From Echinometra lucunter (Eukaryota; Echinodermata; Echinoidea; Camarodonta; Echinometridae): a stretch of 64,000 bases of DNA. The position numbers and the translations under genes were made by a program. Position 1 is the first letter of the stretch, and every line of letters starts with the position of its first letter. A model generated the notes under the pieces. The model saw nothing but the letters and a program-made list of their open reading frames with translations, was not told where the DNA came from and made no database searches. The stretch lies in contig CM057156.1 in NCBI GenBank assembly GCA_029962745.1, forward strand, positions 26,126,421-26,190,420, read 5' to 3'. Below are positions 37,523 through 49,574 of the stretch, piece by piece.

Positions 37523-39360
37523 TTACAACTGTAAAAGAAAAACAAAAAGAACAAAAAAGGACGAAATATAGAGTCGAACGTCAGAAAAGTTAGATTTATG
37601 TTCTTCTCGGTCTCTTTGTATACAGTTGTGCAGGCCTATTTAATCTCAAGAAAAAGCGGATTGTCCATGTCATCCCTCATTGTTTTTGGCCATCTGAGAT
37701 AAAATAAACTTCATTTAACCCCAAACTTCAAAGCGTTCACCGCATTCTTGACCTGTTCTTTACTTGGAAATATCATCTAGACATCAGAAGAATGCGACTT
37801 TAAAATATTTTGGCGGATAAGAACCTCCCCAAACAGGATTAAACAGTCGGGACTCTTTATCATCAAGTGTGTCTCCATTTTGTAACTTAGGCTATCAGGC
37901 TGTATATCACAACATGTTTACTCCATCGTATCTAGTATACAGGGCAAGGCCATTGCTCGATTGCGAATGAAAGAGCCATGCTAGTTGTCCCGAATGGAAC
38001 AGAGAAACATTTCCGATTAAGAGACTAGAACGCGATGTGACTGACATGTTTACTGTGCCCACGATTTGGAGAGTCATTTTTGGGCGACCTTTCTGAGGCG
38101 CCACTGGCAAGGAATTCCTCTCGAAGAGCTAAATAGTATTTTATCTCCTTTTTATATTTTCTTGACACCCATACTCTTTGTTCAGTTTCACATATGCATG
38201 CTGCGTCTGTTCACTTTTGATGTGAATTTCCAATGGAAGCAAATGATCAATTGTACCTAAATCAGTCTGCGTCATTTTTCTAGGTCAAACGTTTCCTTCT
38301 TGAGGACGTTTCATATTTGCAGCCCCCTCCCCCCACAAAAAGCAAGTTACGGTTATGCTTAATTCTGAAATCAGTATTACAGAGCATTACATAAAGCCCA
38401 TCTTCATGAACTTAAAGTGGACGAAAGGCGGGGGATGGGGCGTGTGGTGGAGGCAGGGCGTTGTTCAGCTGTGTTTTAGGCCTTAGGCGTGTTTACCTAC
38501 CGCATGAAGAGGTATAGAGTGTATTGCGAAAATAAAAATACATATCGCACTTTTAAACATCGGTGTAGAAAAATGTAGCTCTTGCTTCAATTATAAAGTA
38601 ATGTTTCAATGTGTATCTAATGCAACCTCAGTAACTGTGCTTCCTCTAATAGTATTATGCAACGCATGACCATGGGTGAATAGCTGGCGGTTTGCAGGAG
38701 AAGAGGGGAGCACGCCGGAAGAATTTAATTTCCCAGCGCTAGACGAAATCTCGCTGTAAGTATAAATACAAAACTTGCCCGTTGATGTCCCATGGGAGCA
38801 AATTTATATCCCTAAAGGTGTCCAAAGTGTGATATGTTTCGCTTGTTCTCTCCCCCCCCCCCCCAAAAAAAGGGGGTGGGGGCTTGGCAGTGCTCCTTGC
38901 TTTCTTATTTACTAATAATTGCCACAGAATTCTGCGTAAAAGAAAACAGCAAAGTAGGTAAAAATGGAAGATGGGGGCAGGGAGATGTGAGATATTTACT
39001 CACCCCCCCCCCCCCACGCAGGAGAATCCTGGATACGGCAATAGTGACTTCTGATTACACAACAATCGCTCGCGTGACACTAGAAAAGAGGCTTGTAAGC
39101 CGAACTTGATCATTTAAATTGACAATTGACATTGATGCTCTGATAACATGGATAATCACGGCATGTAAGCTGCCGGTAAACAACGTCAAGATAGCGACGT
39201 CTTAATGGACAGAGGGAAGGAGAGAGAAATAGAGAGAAAGGGAGATGGGGGGGGGGGTGAGAAAGAGAAATACAGTGGAGACGGAAAGAATGGGAGATAA
39301 ATCTTAATAAAATGGAAGAATGACGGAGAAATGACATGCATTATGTAGAGAAAGAGAAAA

Positions 39361-39396
39361 CAAGAGAGAGAGAGAGTGAGAGAGATAGGGAAAGAG

Positions 39397-39441
<45 letters not shown>

Positions 39442-39449
39442 TAAAGAGA
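39361..39449. repeat. (GA)n microsatellite
   Basis: GA repeat with a few breaks, embedded in purine-rich DNA from about 39205. Confidence 0.9.
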
Positions 39450-40420
39450 GAGGAAAACGAGAGAGGGAGGCCGCTCTCATATCAAATATTTCTTCATTAT
39501 CTTCAAGTGGAAACGGATTCCAAAATTGAACTTCATGGCATGTGAGGATAAGAACGGAATTTTGTTTATAATACAATAGATTATCGAGCGCTTGAGACGA
39601 GTGGGGTCTTGTCAAAGACATGAACTTCAAATATCATTCACCTTCTCTGAATTGAATTCTTTTATTTAACGACTACTATACGACGAAGAAAGCGAAGATA
39701 ATATCATTTTATCTCATGTTTTCCTTTCTCAATAAAAACTACAGAACCTTTCTTCAATCAAACGGCAATCAACCCATGTCAAACTAGGAGGTAACTCATG
39801 AGCTAAATGGTCATACATCATCAAGAAGTCGAATAATTGTTTACTAGTCAGTCTTCGAATGTACGGGAAAAGCATCATTAACCGGTTCACTGAATTTAGC
39901 ATAGACAAGGTGAAGAAATTAACAGACATCATTATCATAACCTTGATAACTGGAGGCAATAATGATGACAGCAGTATGCTATGAGATATTTCTGATTATG
40001 CCTGCTTTCCTTCATTCTAAACAACATAAAAAAAACCACAACAAAATGGATAACTCCAAGATCAGAGTCATCAAAGATTCTTCGGAATGTATCGAAAGGA
40101 AAGACAAAACCTCCAGTGCTTTACATCTACAACCTTGTTCGAGGATAGAGCTGCCACAGCAAGTCTGGAAAGTACTTTGCTAGACAATTTTACTGATAAG
40201 TAGGTTGGGGTCAAAGATATACGGTGTCTTTGAATTCCGATCAAGAAATTGATTGGGGAAAAATACCATAAAATACCATATAATGAATAGAAGCAGGCAA
40301 AGCCGTGTACTTTATTTTCCTTATCACGCTTACTGTGCATACATGGTCCTACACATATTTTTCTTCATTCGAGATAAGTACATGTACATTCTTTATATAA
40401 CACTTAACACATTAGAATTC

Positions 40421-40423
40421 GAA

Positions 40424-40456
<33 letters not shown>

Positions 40457-40479
40457 CGAGAGAGGAGAGAGAGAGAGCG

Positions 40480-40518
<39 letters not shown>
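40421..40518. repeat. (GA)n microsatellite ending in poly-G
   Basis: GA repeat with GGA and GCGA interruptions, followed by an eight-G run. Confidence 0.9.
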
Positions 40519-40522
<4 letters not shown>

Positions 40523-41776
40523 AGGGGTAGGCTAATCATTTGAAAATATTTGCCTCCACTGTTATTGAATGCCCATAATATACCCAGCGCCCCCATTTTC
40601 TTTCCCTCAATGGATTTCAATGTGTGTGGTGCCAGGTGTTTGCAGTGTTTCAGTTTTATGTCAAACAAACGGGTAAAATCGGCTCACATGGACCCTATAT
40701 CAAAGTAATATTAATAGCTCCTGCGCGCATTCCTTTTCACCCGACTTCTAGTTCTATTGAATCAATTCCAGAACTAGTTCACGAATTTATTACTTGGTTG
40801 AAACAATAAGGACTCGATTGAAGCAATGAAACACTGGGAAATTGACATTATCATTTCCCCGCTGTGCTGCGCTTTGTTGATAAAACAAAATACCTCATGA
40901 ATTAAATGAGAGTATACACGCCATGCTGGGAATAGCGGCAAAATCGTGTGTAGAATTTCATTATTTTAATCTTTTAGTGAAGGCTAAGACGGGAGTGGAA
41001 CACTAATTGGAAAATGTCACAGGCACTGATTCTTCTGTCGGCAAAAATTGAAGTACTTCATTAAAACGATACACCATGCACGCATTCTTTATCTACGGTA
41101 AACAGCGGGCGAATGGGAAATGTCTTTAGTTTTTCTTTCACCGATGATGCATCCTTAATTGCATTTATTCCCCTTATTCTTATTTTGCAAGTGTTAAATA
41201 CAGGTTTTATTTGTGTGTGTGTATGTGTCTTAATGATCACGTTCATTTTTAACTTGACCCAGCTTGTGCTGTGTCCTTCCCCTTCTCTTTCTATCTCTCC
41301 CTCTCATTTTCTTTCTCTCTTTTCTCCCTTTCCCCTATCTCTCTCATTCGTCCCCTTTCTTCAACATAATTATATATCAACTGACATTCATTATTTTTTC
41401 ATTCATGCCAAAGTGTATGACTTACAATAAACCGCAATTGGTACCAGAGTGAGTTTAAGATTTTCATATTTCGGAAATTAGAACGATTCAATTAGGAACA
41501 AACTTCCTGCGCTGCCGCGCTCACTATCTCCGAGACAATCTTAAAATACAAATCCTCTTAGTAAACAACTCACTTGGGATGATGAATACAATATTGTTTA
41601 CTCTCATTTCCAGTAAAGTGTGTCTAGACGGAATTCACTACTTGAAATTGAAAAAAAAAATATGCTGAAAGTTTCCAAATTTGATTAAACTTTAATAGAA
41701 ATAATGAAAATTACATTTTTCAGTATTAAGTATTCTATTCTTTCCGCGGGAAACCAATGACTATAAAATCTTAATC

Positions 41777-41809
41777 ATCGTACTGAACTAGGAACCGGTT
41801 CAGTACGAT
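41777..41809. repeat. Perfect short palindrome (12-bp arms)
   Basis: ATCGTACTGAAC and its inverse GTTCAGTACGAT are separated by nine bases. No associated gene. Confidence 0.8.
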
Positions 41810-41890
41810 TTTTTCCCTCTCCCGCCCCACCCCCTCTCCCCTCTCTCTCTCTTTCTTTCACCGTTTCCTTTTTTGCTTTCTTCTATCTAC

Positions 41891-42118
41891 TTCTCACTTC
41901 TTCTTCTCCTTCTCCTTCTCCTTCTCCTTCTCCTTCTCCTTCTCCTTCTCCTTCTCCTTCTCCTTCTCCTTCTCCTTCTCCTTCTCCTTCTCCTTCTCCT
42001 TCTCCTTCTTCTTCTTCTTCTTCTTCTTCTCCTTCTCCTTCTCCTTCTTCTTCTTCTTCTTCTTCTTCTTCTTCTTCTTCTTCTTCTTCTCCTTCTTCTT
42101 CTTCTTTTCTCTCTCTCT
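41891..42118. repeat. (CTTCTC)n / (CTT)n satellite tract
   Basis: About 125 bp of a CTTCTC-type hexanucleotide repeat, passing into alternating blocks of CTT and CTTCTC. It makes long poly-Leu, poly-Arg and Gly/Glu frames that are not genes. Confidence 0.95.
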
Positions 42119-43346
42119 TTCCTAAAGCTGTATCCAACCATATTCAAAATGACATTTTTGGATGCTTTTTCTTTTTGCCAGACCGATTACCTTAAGATTC
42201 GGAATACAAATATCTACAACAGAACTATCATTGACTTCAAGCTGCCTTCATAAAGAATACGTGTGGGAAGAATAAGGGTAAGGTTCGTCTGGACAGGCCT
42301 GCAGTCCCGAGTAATCAAAAAACATGTTCTTCTTTTTCTCCTGCTAACTTGCACAATTTTCTTTAGCCTTGTCCTCAATAAAGCAGGTCGTGTATGCAAT
42401 GGGAGCCGCTCTCAAGAAACTCAAAAGACAAAATGAGAACTTGGACGTAAACAATACCCCCTGTCTCTTCCTATTTTCCCCGACCATAACTATTCGAGCA
42501 TCAAAGAAAATCATATTGGTGATAGTCTCCTTGAAAATAATCCATTGTTGTCTATTCCCGAAGACTGGTCACTAAATTAACCCGAACAGTGCCAGGTGCA
42601 TATATCCTGCATGGTTCTGGCTGGAAAATGCGAGAACGCATTAATCCTTCATGAAGGTCTGTTTATATATCGATTATCTCTAAAAATTAGGTTGTTTCAA
42701 TGGTAATATAATCTTCAGCCAATTCATGCATTTGCCATTCGCAATCAAATGTAGATAATTTTGGTATTAAAGGCATTAATCAATGTTAACGCCATGGACA
42801 CAGCATGTGCAAAATGAGTGACCACATTATGTTTTACTTGCAAAGTCCATTGCAGAAAAATGTTTACAACCTTACTTTTGTGCACGCTGTGGAACATTAC
42901 TTTGGTGAAACTGTGGATGCAGTTATACAACGATAATTCTCACCAGATCCCCAATATGGTTACACTGACAAGGAAAAAAAAAAGGGGGGGGGGAGAGGAA
43001 AAGGAAAGAAGAGAAAAGAAATGAAAAGAAAAGAAGAGAAATGAAGGAAAAGAAAAAGAGGACCCGGAGCATGCACAGTGTACATGCTCCGACTGTACAA
43101 GTTCACGTGTACACTGTGTATTAGTACAGGTCCACACAAATACATTTACCACACTGTGGAAATGTGTGCGTGGGTGTGTGTGTTTACATCACTCTCACTC
43201 GTGATGTAAATCATAGAACAGTTCATTGCCTGATTTCACTTTATATTTTACAGCACTGATACAACACACAACACATTTTGGTGTTTTTTCTCCTTGTCAA
43301 AAGCATACACACAAACTAAAACCTAAAACATTGTACGCTGATGACT

Positions 43347-43396
43347 ATTTTAGAGAGAGAGAGGAGGAGGAGGAGGAGGAGGAGGAGGGGGGGGGG

Positions 43397-43442
<46 letters not shown>
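43347..43442. repeat. (GGA)n-poly-G-(GA)n compound microsatellite
   Basis: GAG then GGA triplets, a 13-G run near 43387, then a GA repeat. Confidence 0.9.
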
Positions 43443-44860
43443 GTGGGGTGATGAGCTCTTGCTTTCACCAAACCCCTTTGTCGAGTGGCCTTGCCGGCGA
43501 TAGCAAAATAGGACAGATTCTATGAAAGATAAATGCCCTTCGGAGACTAACGACTTTCCACCCTTTTAGACCTTATCGCTTTCCATTGTTCTACCTCATC
43601 TATGGTATAATGGTCTTGTCTGCTAAAAGGGTTGTGATATAATGTGGAGTAACAATGATAATAACGTTGAGTGTTCAGATCCTATCTCATAGAGTTCATA
43701 CGATGGCAACTGGGCCAATTCCGCCATTGGACATATCAAGTTTGTATTGAAAGATATTCTGTTGCTCACCTGTTCACAAATAGCAAAGTGTAATAATGAC
43801 TTTCCGTTGCCAAAATTTTTGTGGGCCCCAACCACTATCCTCAAAACAGCGGTATAATTTGATTGTGTTGTTCTTTCAACCGATTTAAAACTGCCTTTCA
43901 TAATCCGTGAAGCTTTATTGTGACTTTCCAACCTCCCTTTCATTTCCACCCTAACATGTTCATATTAAAAAAAAAGTAAATAAATCAAAATGAAAAATTA
44001 CCATCAAAGAAATGAAGATGCCCATCATCTTAAAACAGACAATCCTGTTCAATAAACTATAACCAAAAAGGCCCCATGCAAGTGATAAATCTTGGTCCAC
44101 TTACTCTACATCTAAGGTAGACGAACTTCTATGGACAAGCGCCACGTTGTCGATTCGCCATATGATTCATGCGTAGAAAACGTGCACCAAGATAAACTGA
44201 TAAGCTCTAAGCGGTCACTTTCAAATGATCTGGCACCAATCAAAACAATAAGAGATAACCATACAACGAGACTTTGGACTACGATTGGTATTCAGTTTCG
44301 CCAACGTCACGTTCATATCAATCACTTTGCTTCTCTTGTCTTTCCGTCGTTCCTTCTCTCGACCGTCCCTCTGTCTTTCCCTTTCTCCCCTTATTTCATT
44401 CTCTTTCTTTCTTTCTTTCTCTCTCTCTCTCTCTCCCTTCTCCACTTTTAAGCTTTCCTCTTTCTTTCTCCCTCTCTTTCTCTCTCCCCCCTCTTTTTTC
44501 CGAACGGTTCCCACCTCCATCATATCGAGGGTTTAGTGCAACAAAGGGCTATCTGCATTTTTTATTTGAGTGAGATTTCGAAATTAAAATGATCCAGTAG
44601 TGACCAGGAACCCATCGGTAACAATGGTTTCAAACTTTGCTACAGCTGGGTATCAACCAAAATAGATAAGGCTATCTGCTTTAAACTGCAGCGTGTCAGC
44701 GCAACAAATCTTTATTTCAAGATTGATCAAAATCAAGCAAGCACTTGATAACTTGCCATCTCAGCATTGTGTTAACATAATGATTGAAAAAATATTTTAA
44801 TGAATGAAATAAAAAAAGATAATAAAAATAGATAAAGACAAATGCATGCATGTGCCATCG

Positions 44861-45256
44861 TACTGCTTTCACACCAAGGTACGGTCGCTGCGAGCGGTCG
44901 CTGCGACCGATCGGACGTGCTTTCACACCTCCGTCAAAATTTGGTCAGGCCCAGAGCGATCGGTCGCTGTATAGCTGACCTAGCCGGAAGCGGAAGTAGA
45001 GATAGTGCGTAGGCATGTATGGGGGGTCATTGCATTTCGATCGGTCGCTGAGTACGATGTGCTTTCACATCTAGCTTGCATCGGTCGCAATCGATCGCTG
45101 AAGTACCTCACCGACCGTACTCAGCGACCGATCGTTTTTGACCAAAACGATCGGTCGCAGCGACCGATGAAATGCTTTCACACTATGATTTCATCGGTCG
45201 CAGCGACCGCTCGCAGCGACCGGTCGCAGCGACCGTACCTAGGTGTGAAAGCAGTA
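44861..45256 (-). mobile_element. MITE with iterated CGGTCGCTGCGACCG motifs, copy 2 (inverted relative to copy 1)
   Basis: 396 bp starting TACTGCTTTCACACC and ending GGTGTGAAAGCAGTA. Read on the minus strand it follows copy 1 (25879-26272) almost base for base, including the GGCCTGACCAAATTTTGACG segment, the CTTCCGCTTCCGGCTAGG segment and every CGGTCGC cluster. Differences are small substitutions plus a short extra CGGTCGC unit near one end. The flanks do not form a clear target duplication. Confidence 0.88.
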
Positions 45257-45386
45257 TCAGTCACATAGCCATACTGATTCCAAATAGGTTTTTTTCTCTC
45301 TCTCTCTCTCACTCACTCTACTTTCAAACCATTTTATTTGGTTGTTTGGTGTATTGTAATTGTTATCGTCAATCTGGTGTCGATCT

Positions 45387-45534
45387 GGGCCCCCTTTCAT
45401 AAAACTCGTTATCAGTAACAAATGCCACATTTCTATGACAAATTTGCAGCTCTCAGCCAATCAGTTGCAAGGATTTCAGGAGCTTATAACAGTAATTGCA
45501 ACTTGTTGATAACAAGTTTTATGAAACGGGGCCC
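45387..45534. mobile_element. Palindromic MITE, TTTCATAAAACT type (related family), copy C
   Basis: Left GGCCCCCTTTCATAAAACTC and right AGTTTTATGAAACGGGGCCC are inverted arms, with GTTATC and GATAAC just inside. The interior holds GCTCTCAGCCAATCAGTTGC, the inverse of the TGATTGGCTGAGAGC word in copy A. GTGTCGATC occurs on both flanks (ending about 45385 and again near 45537), a likely 9-bp target duplication with one further near-match. Confidence 0.75.
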
Positions 45535-46595
45535 TAGTGTCGATCAGGTTCCGATATCATGAGTGTGCCAGGGGTATTCAGTAGTATAGTCTGATAAATA
45601 TGAACGCTCTACGCTTATGTTCACGCGACACATACATTCGCATTCCGCACATTCGTAGCATTCCAGCCTACGGTATATCTGAAACCGTGAAACGGCTTTA
45701 GAAGTGATAGGAATAATCGTTTAAACTTTCGGGCGAGCGGTGTCATTTCTCAGGGGGACCCTGCACCATTTTCTTTAAGATACATAGAAGTTAAACACTG
45801 CCCAAGTCCTCGTCTAAACAAAATGAAAATAGACATCTATCCTTCGTGTCTCTAGCACCGTGTTCACAATTCAATTTTGCTTAATACATTCCCTTCCACA
45901 GAAGATACGTCCAATTCTTAAATAAGAAGATGGTGTTGATAATTCTAAATCCAGTCTCTTTTCGCTCCCTCTCTACGCAACATCTTTCCTCACCACAATT
46001 ATTAATTCCATAATGAATAAATAAGAAGCTTGACAAAAATGAAAATGCACATTTGAATATTATTCTGTCCTAACTAACATCTCTATCTGTCTATATCAGT
46101 GTATTGCGTCTTAAAATATCACTGCAAATTAATCAGTTACATTCACTATTTCTAACAGGAAAGGCGTCGTCGCCTATTTTCCTCCCGGGGGGAGGGGGGG
46201 GGGCACTCACGTATAATGGTAGTTTGGTATGTGCGGCCCTTAAGGCCCATTTCACGTCTTTCCGGGGCTTCGGTCCGTCCTGAACAATTTTCAATTTCTG
46301 TACGATCGTCAACGATTTTTTTTTTTGTAAAAAGAGATATCGCGATTTCAAAATTCGATGCCGGATCGGAATCGCAACGCGCGTAAAAGTTCTAGGTCCA
46401 CTGTAAACAGCTATGTATTGTACCAGTCAAGGCAGGTTTCTCCGTCGATAGAGTCGATACTGATCTTTGGAGCCCTCAGCTCGATCTAAGGCTTGTCCTG
46501 ACGTGCAGGCCAGTGTTTCCACTTTAAGGGAAATTTCCAGAATTCTGGGAAATCAAAATCTTTGCTAACACCCTCATTCAATTCATTTCAGGCGT

Positions 46596-46713
46596 CAGTT
46601 CTCAAGACCCCCATTTCATGTTAAATTCCAGTTCCCAAGACCCCCATTTGGAGAGGGCCATTTAGTTCTTAAGCCGTCACTTCACAAGCAACTTCAGTTC
46701 TTAAGGGTATGGT
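46596..46713. repeat. Short tandem repeat with CAAGACCCCCATTT units
   Basis: CAGTTCTCAAGACCCCCATT at 46596 and CAGTTCCCAAGACCCCCATT at 46629 (period 33 bp), followed by degraded copies with CAGTTCTTAAG near 46702. Probably a decayed satellite fragment. Confidence 0.6.
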
Positions 46714-46756
46714 TTCAGATTTTGGGGCCACACACCCCTACCCTTTCCAAATGTGA

Positions 46757-47302
46757 ATGCCCCCCCCCCCCCGAGATTTCCTCACCTTCGTATACATCAC
46801 CGATATAAAATTTTACCTACAATTTACTGAAAGTAACAACAGGGCATTAGAAGATCAATTGCACTGCTCGGTATACAGGCAGTATGTCTTAATCCTTAAT
46901 TCCATGAGGGTTCCTTCTCTGTCATTCATCTTATCCTTAATCCCCAACTACCCCTCTGGGGAACGAAATGGCTTAAGCTCAAGCACGAATGTCACTTCCC
47001 GCATCATTACTATCCCATTTCTAAGCTCTGTCCAAAATACGCAACCTCTCATCATGTTCATGCCACATTCTTCCGTTCAAGAATCGCTCAAGTTTGAAAT
47101 AATTTTGCAAACGTGTTCGAGATTTGGGAACACTTGTACAACGTCGATCATCATACTTTTCTTCCACACGCAACTGTTGTACGAGGAACTAGCAAGAGAG
47201 AACAGAGGTATATCCAGAAAGTCACATGAAGGGGAAGTCCCCCCTCCCTCCATCCCAGGGATGGGGGGGGGGGGGCAATCCTTGGGTGCACCTACTTGTT
47301 AG
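46757..47302 (+). other. Open reading frame of 181 codons, probably not a gene
   Basis: This is one of the longer repeat-poor frames in the window. It starts in a poly-C run (MPPPP) and ends through a poly-G run (GMGGGG). The middle has ordinary composition but no motif, signal peptide or family resemblance that I recognise. It lies on the opposite strand to RASL12, inside intron 2, and shows no splice context. I judge it a chance frame, listed only because of its length. Confidence 0.15.
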
Positions 47303-47752
47303 CAAACCATTAGGCTTTCTGTCGTCTTTCATCAACACTTCTTATAAGACACTGTGATTGTTGGTGGGGCAGACGGGGGGGGGGGGGGCCCTGATGGTAG
47401 TTGATTTGAAAGGTAAACAACGTACATCGCAAGATAATAAATCATTTTCCTTCTTACAGCTGCTTGCGTTTCATTTATGGAAGCACATTACCAAAGGGCG
47501 AAACCATAGTGATGTGTGAAGGATATCATAAGAAATTAAATTCATAATCACGTTCTTGATGTTCATGAAGGTACGGAACGAATTAAATTTGGAAAAAAGG
47601 CATGAGTCATATCTTAAAAGAGTTTAAAAGTTTAAAACGTTTAAAAGAAACAACATTTCTAAAGGAAACGAGATTCATTGTTCTATAGTGGAGCGCTAAA
47701 CAACTTTTTTCTTCCGTACTCTCTTGAGTGAATTTATGAAAACAGTTAATAT

Positions 47753-47861
47753 AGAGTGAATTAAGAGTGAATAACGAGTAAAAATTGTGATATTTATTTT
47801 ATTCATTTAAGGTCACGCCTTAAATAGTAAAATATCACAATTTTCACTCTTAATTCACTCT
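47753..47861. mobile_element. Foldback repeat with AGAGTGAATTAAGAGTGA arms
   Basis: The left arm 47753-47796 and right arm 47829-47861 are inverse complements (AGAGTGAATTAAGAGTGA plus AAAATTGTGATATTT), except for a ten-base insertion in the left arm. At the centre ATTTAAGG and CCTTAAAT flank a five-base loop. It lies about 370 bp 3' of exon 2 in the RASL12 transcript direction. Related AGTGAATTT words continue to about 47925. Confidence 0.7.
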
Positions 47862-48227
47862 AAATGCACCCTTTTTTTAAATTCACTCCTAACAGAATGA
47901 ATGCGTTCACTCTTTTTAAAAAGAGTTATAGGCAAGGCTCTACGTATCTTTGAAAAGGTGGAGGATAAGTTCGAGAAAGGACACGGGTGAAGTCGTGAAG
48001 TAGAAAAATACATGGAAAGAAAGATTAAAAAAAAAAACAACATTGAAATGATATAAGGAAGGGAGGGACGTGGACTCGGGATAATGTGTGCAATAGGATT
48101 TTAGCTCCCACATAGTAAGACATGGCCTTATTAAGAGGAGACAAAAAGTTGAAAAAGACACTCAAAAGATTAAAATTAAGTCGGGGTTTTACTTTTGAGC
48201 TCGGGATTGATGTTGGACATGACTTAC

Positions 48228-48285
48228 CCAGAGTTGGGTCGTATTCGTTGATGAACCGTCTGGTAATGAATTTCACCGTGTAGAG
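48228..48285 (-). CDS. RASL12: RASL12 exon 2: beta-1/alpha-1 end and switch I
   Basis: 58-nt exon after a strong polypyrimidine tract and TTTCAG (AG at 48287-48286), with donor GTAAGTC from 48227. The frame compatible with exon 3 encodes LYTVKFITRRFINEYDPTL plus the first base of Glu. VKFxTRRFIxEYDPTLE is a clear match to the RASL12/RERG switch I region; the Thr35 equivalent of Ras is present. In that frame the exon starts in phase 0, whereas exon 1 ends in phase 1, leaving one surplus nucleotide. A sequence error, an allele or an unusual splice are all possible. Confidence 0.85.
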
Positions 48286-49445
48286 CTGAAAGAAAAAAAA
48301 ATACGAAAGATGAACAGAGTATATATACGATATGATATCCTCGTAATGAAATAAATAGTCTAGATACTACGAGAAATAGAATACATTTCATGATCAATGC
48401 CTTTTTACCCCTTGAAATAGAAATCACATATCGTGTCCTAAAGGCTATATGTAGAACGTACAAACTGATTAAACAAGTTACAGACGAGGAGTCATTTTGT
48501 TGACGTAGGGCTGCGCTAGCAACTGGCGTCATCTTTATTGACGCCAATGTACATGTACAAAGGGAGAAACGTAAAGTGAACAGCGCAAACAAATTACAAG
48601 TCAGAGATGAATCCTCAATGACCCGATTTAAACTGGATCACTGCATCTTCACCCTCGTACGTGTGTGCGACAATGACATCTGATGACAAACACACCAACC
48701 CTCACTGCTTCACACACCATTAACTATCCTTCATGAGTAAGATGGATGGCATCAGAGGGAGGTGGTGGTAGAAGTGGTAGTGGTATTCATATAGGGGTCA
48801 TGAATAAATCCTGACTCTCCTTGATAATTAATGTAATGATGTGAAAACTCTTAGGTTTGAATCTGGGAATTAGGGGCATGCTTTTAATGGTGCGCCGAAT
48901 GGCTGATGGTTTCGATTCGGATGATCATGATGTGGATAACGATGGTGGTTGGTGGTGGTGGTTACGATGATAATGATATGATGACGATGACATCATTGAC
49001 ATTCCACCAGTTATCATCAGGAACGCGATCTACTCCTAAAATTCTTAGACAATTTCAATGCCGTATTGTACAGGCTTATGCCCACATGACGTATATCAGG
49101 TATATGAATTGCGTGACACACCTTTGCCAAGTCCGCATATTCGAAAAGATGATCGGCAAGATTATTTGAGATTGCCTTGAATTGATTTTTCGAAAGTAGT
49201 TGGCTTATGGTTTGTTTTACCTAACTGCTAAGAAAGTATGCATGCTCGTAACTAGCAACCAGAGGAACGACGGTCTTAAGACTTCTTCGAGGGACCTGGC
49301 CAATGGTAATAGGGATTAATGCCTTACAAAAGGACACGAGCGCATCGGCTTGATTTTCAAACACAGGTCACCGGATTACGAGACTAGTGTTCTAAGATAG
49401 AGTAACATTTTCTATATTGTATTAGTAGTTTCATCCCCCCCCCCC

Positions 49446-49502
49446 AGCGCCTTGAGCATAATGCGTAATGGATGTGGCGCTTTACAATTGTCATTGGCAT
49501 TT
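49446..49502 (+). mobile_element. SINE-like 3' fragment (AGCGCCTTGAGC ... GGCGCTTTACAA)
   Basis: Starts AGCGCCTTGAGCATAATG and ends GTGGCGCTTTACAATTG, directly after a poly-C run. The paired GCGC words and the order resemble the 3' part of a short interspersed repeat. Only a fragment is present, and the assignment rests on general resemblance. Confidence 0.35.
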
Positions 49503-49535
49503 TGAAAAATGGCAAGATGTAATACTGTGTGTTAT

Positions 49536-49538
<3 letters not shown>

Positions 49539-49571
<33 letters not shown>
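49539..49571. repeat. (GA)n microsatellite
   Basis: Short GA repeat; another of about 60 bp lies at 49736-49795. Confidence 0.9.

Positions 49572-49574
<3 letters not shown>

Larger units (their letters stand above)
9077..48227 (-). other. RASL12: RASL12 intron 2 (about 39 kb)
   Basis: Very large intron between the switch I exon (48228-48285) and the G3 exon (9003-9076). I found no credible exon of a nested gene on either strand. The long frames inside are microsatellite translations, for example poly-Leu from the CTT/CTC tract at 41.9-42.1 kb and poly-Phe from the GAA tract at 36.1-36.3 kb. Contents I can name are listed separately: inverted-repeat elements at 25.5-26.4, 33.0-33.3, 44.9-45.3 and 47.75-47.86 kb, palindromic MITEs at 17.2 and 45.4 kb, a SINE-like repeat at 30.2 kb, and many GA, CTTT, GAA, ATT and poly-G/poly-C tracts. 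The rest is AT-rich sequence in which I see nothing. Confidence 0.8.

Noticed and set aside
41873..42253. Frame of 126 codons made of poly-Leu, with poly-Arg and Gly/Glu frames opposite
   Set aside because: It is the translation of the CTT/CTC satellite tract; there is no non-repeat conserved part.
44131..44573. Frames of about 100 codons rich in Ser/Leu/Phe on plus and Lys/Glu/Arg on minus
   Set aside because: They cover a pyrimidine-rich CTTT/CTC stretch and have no conserved part.
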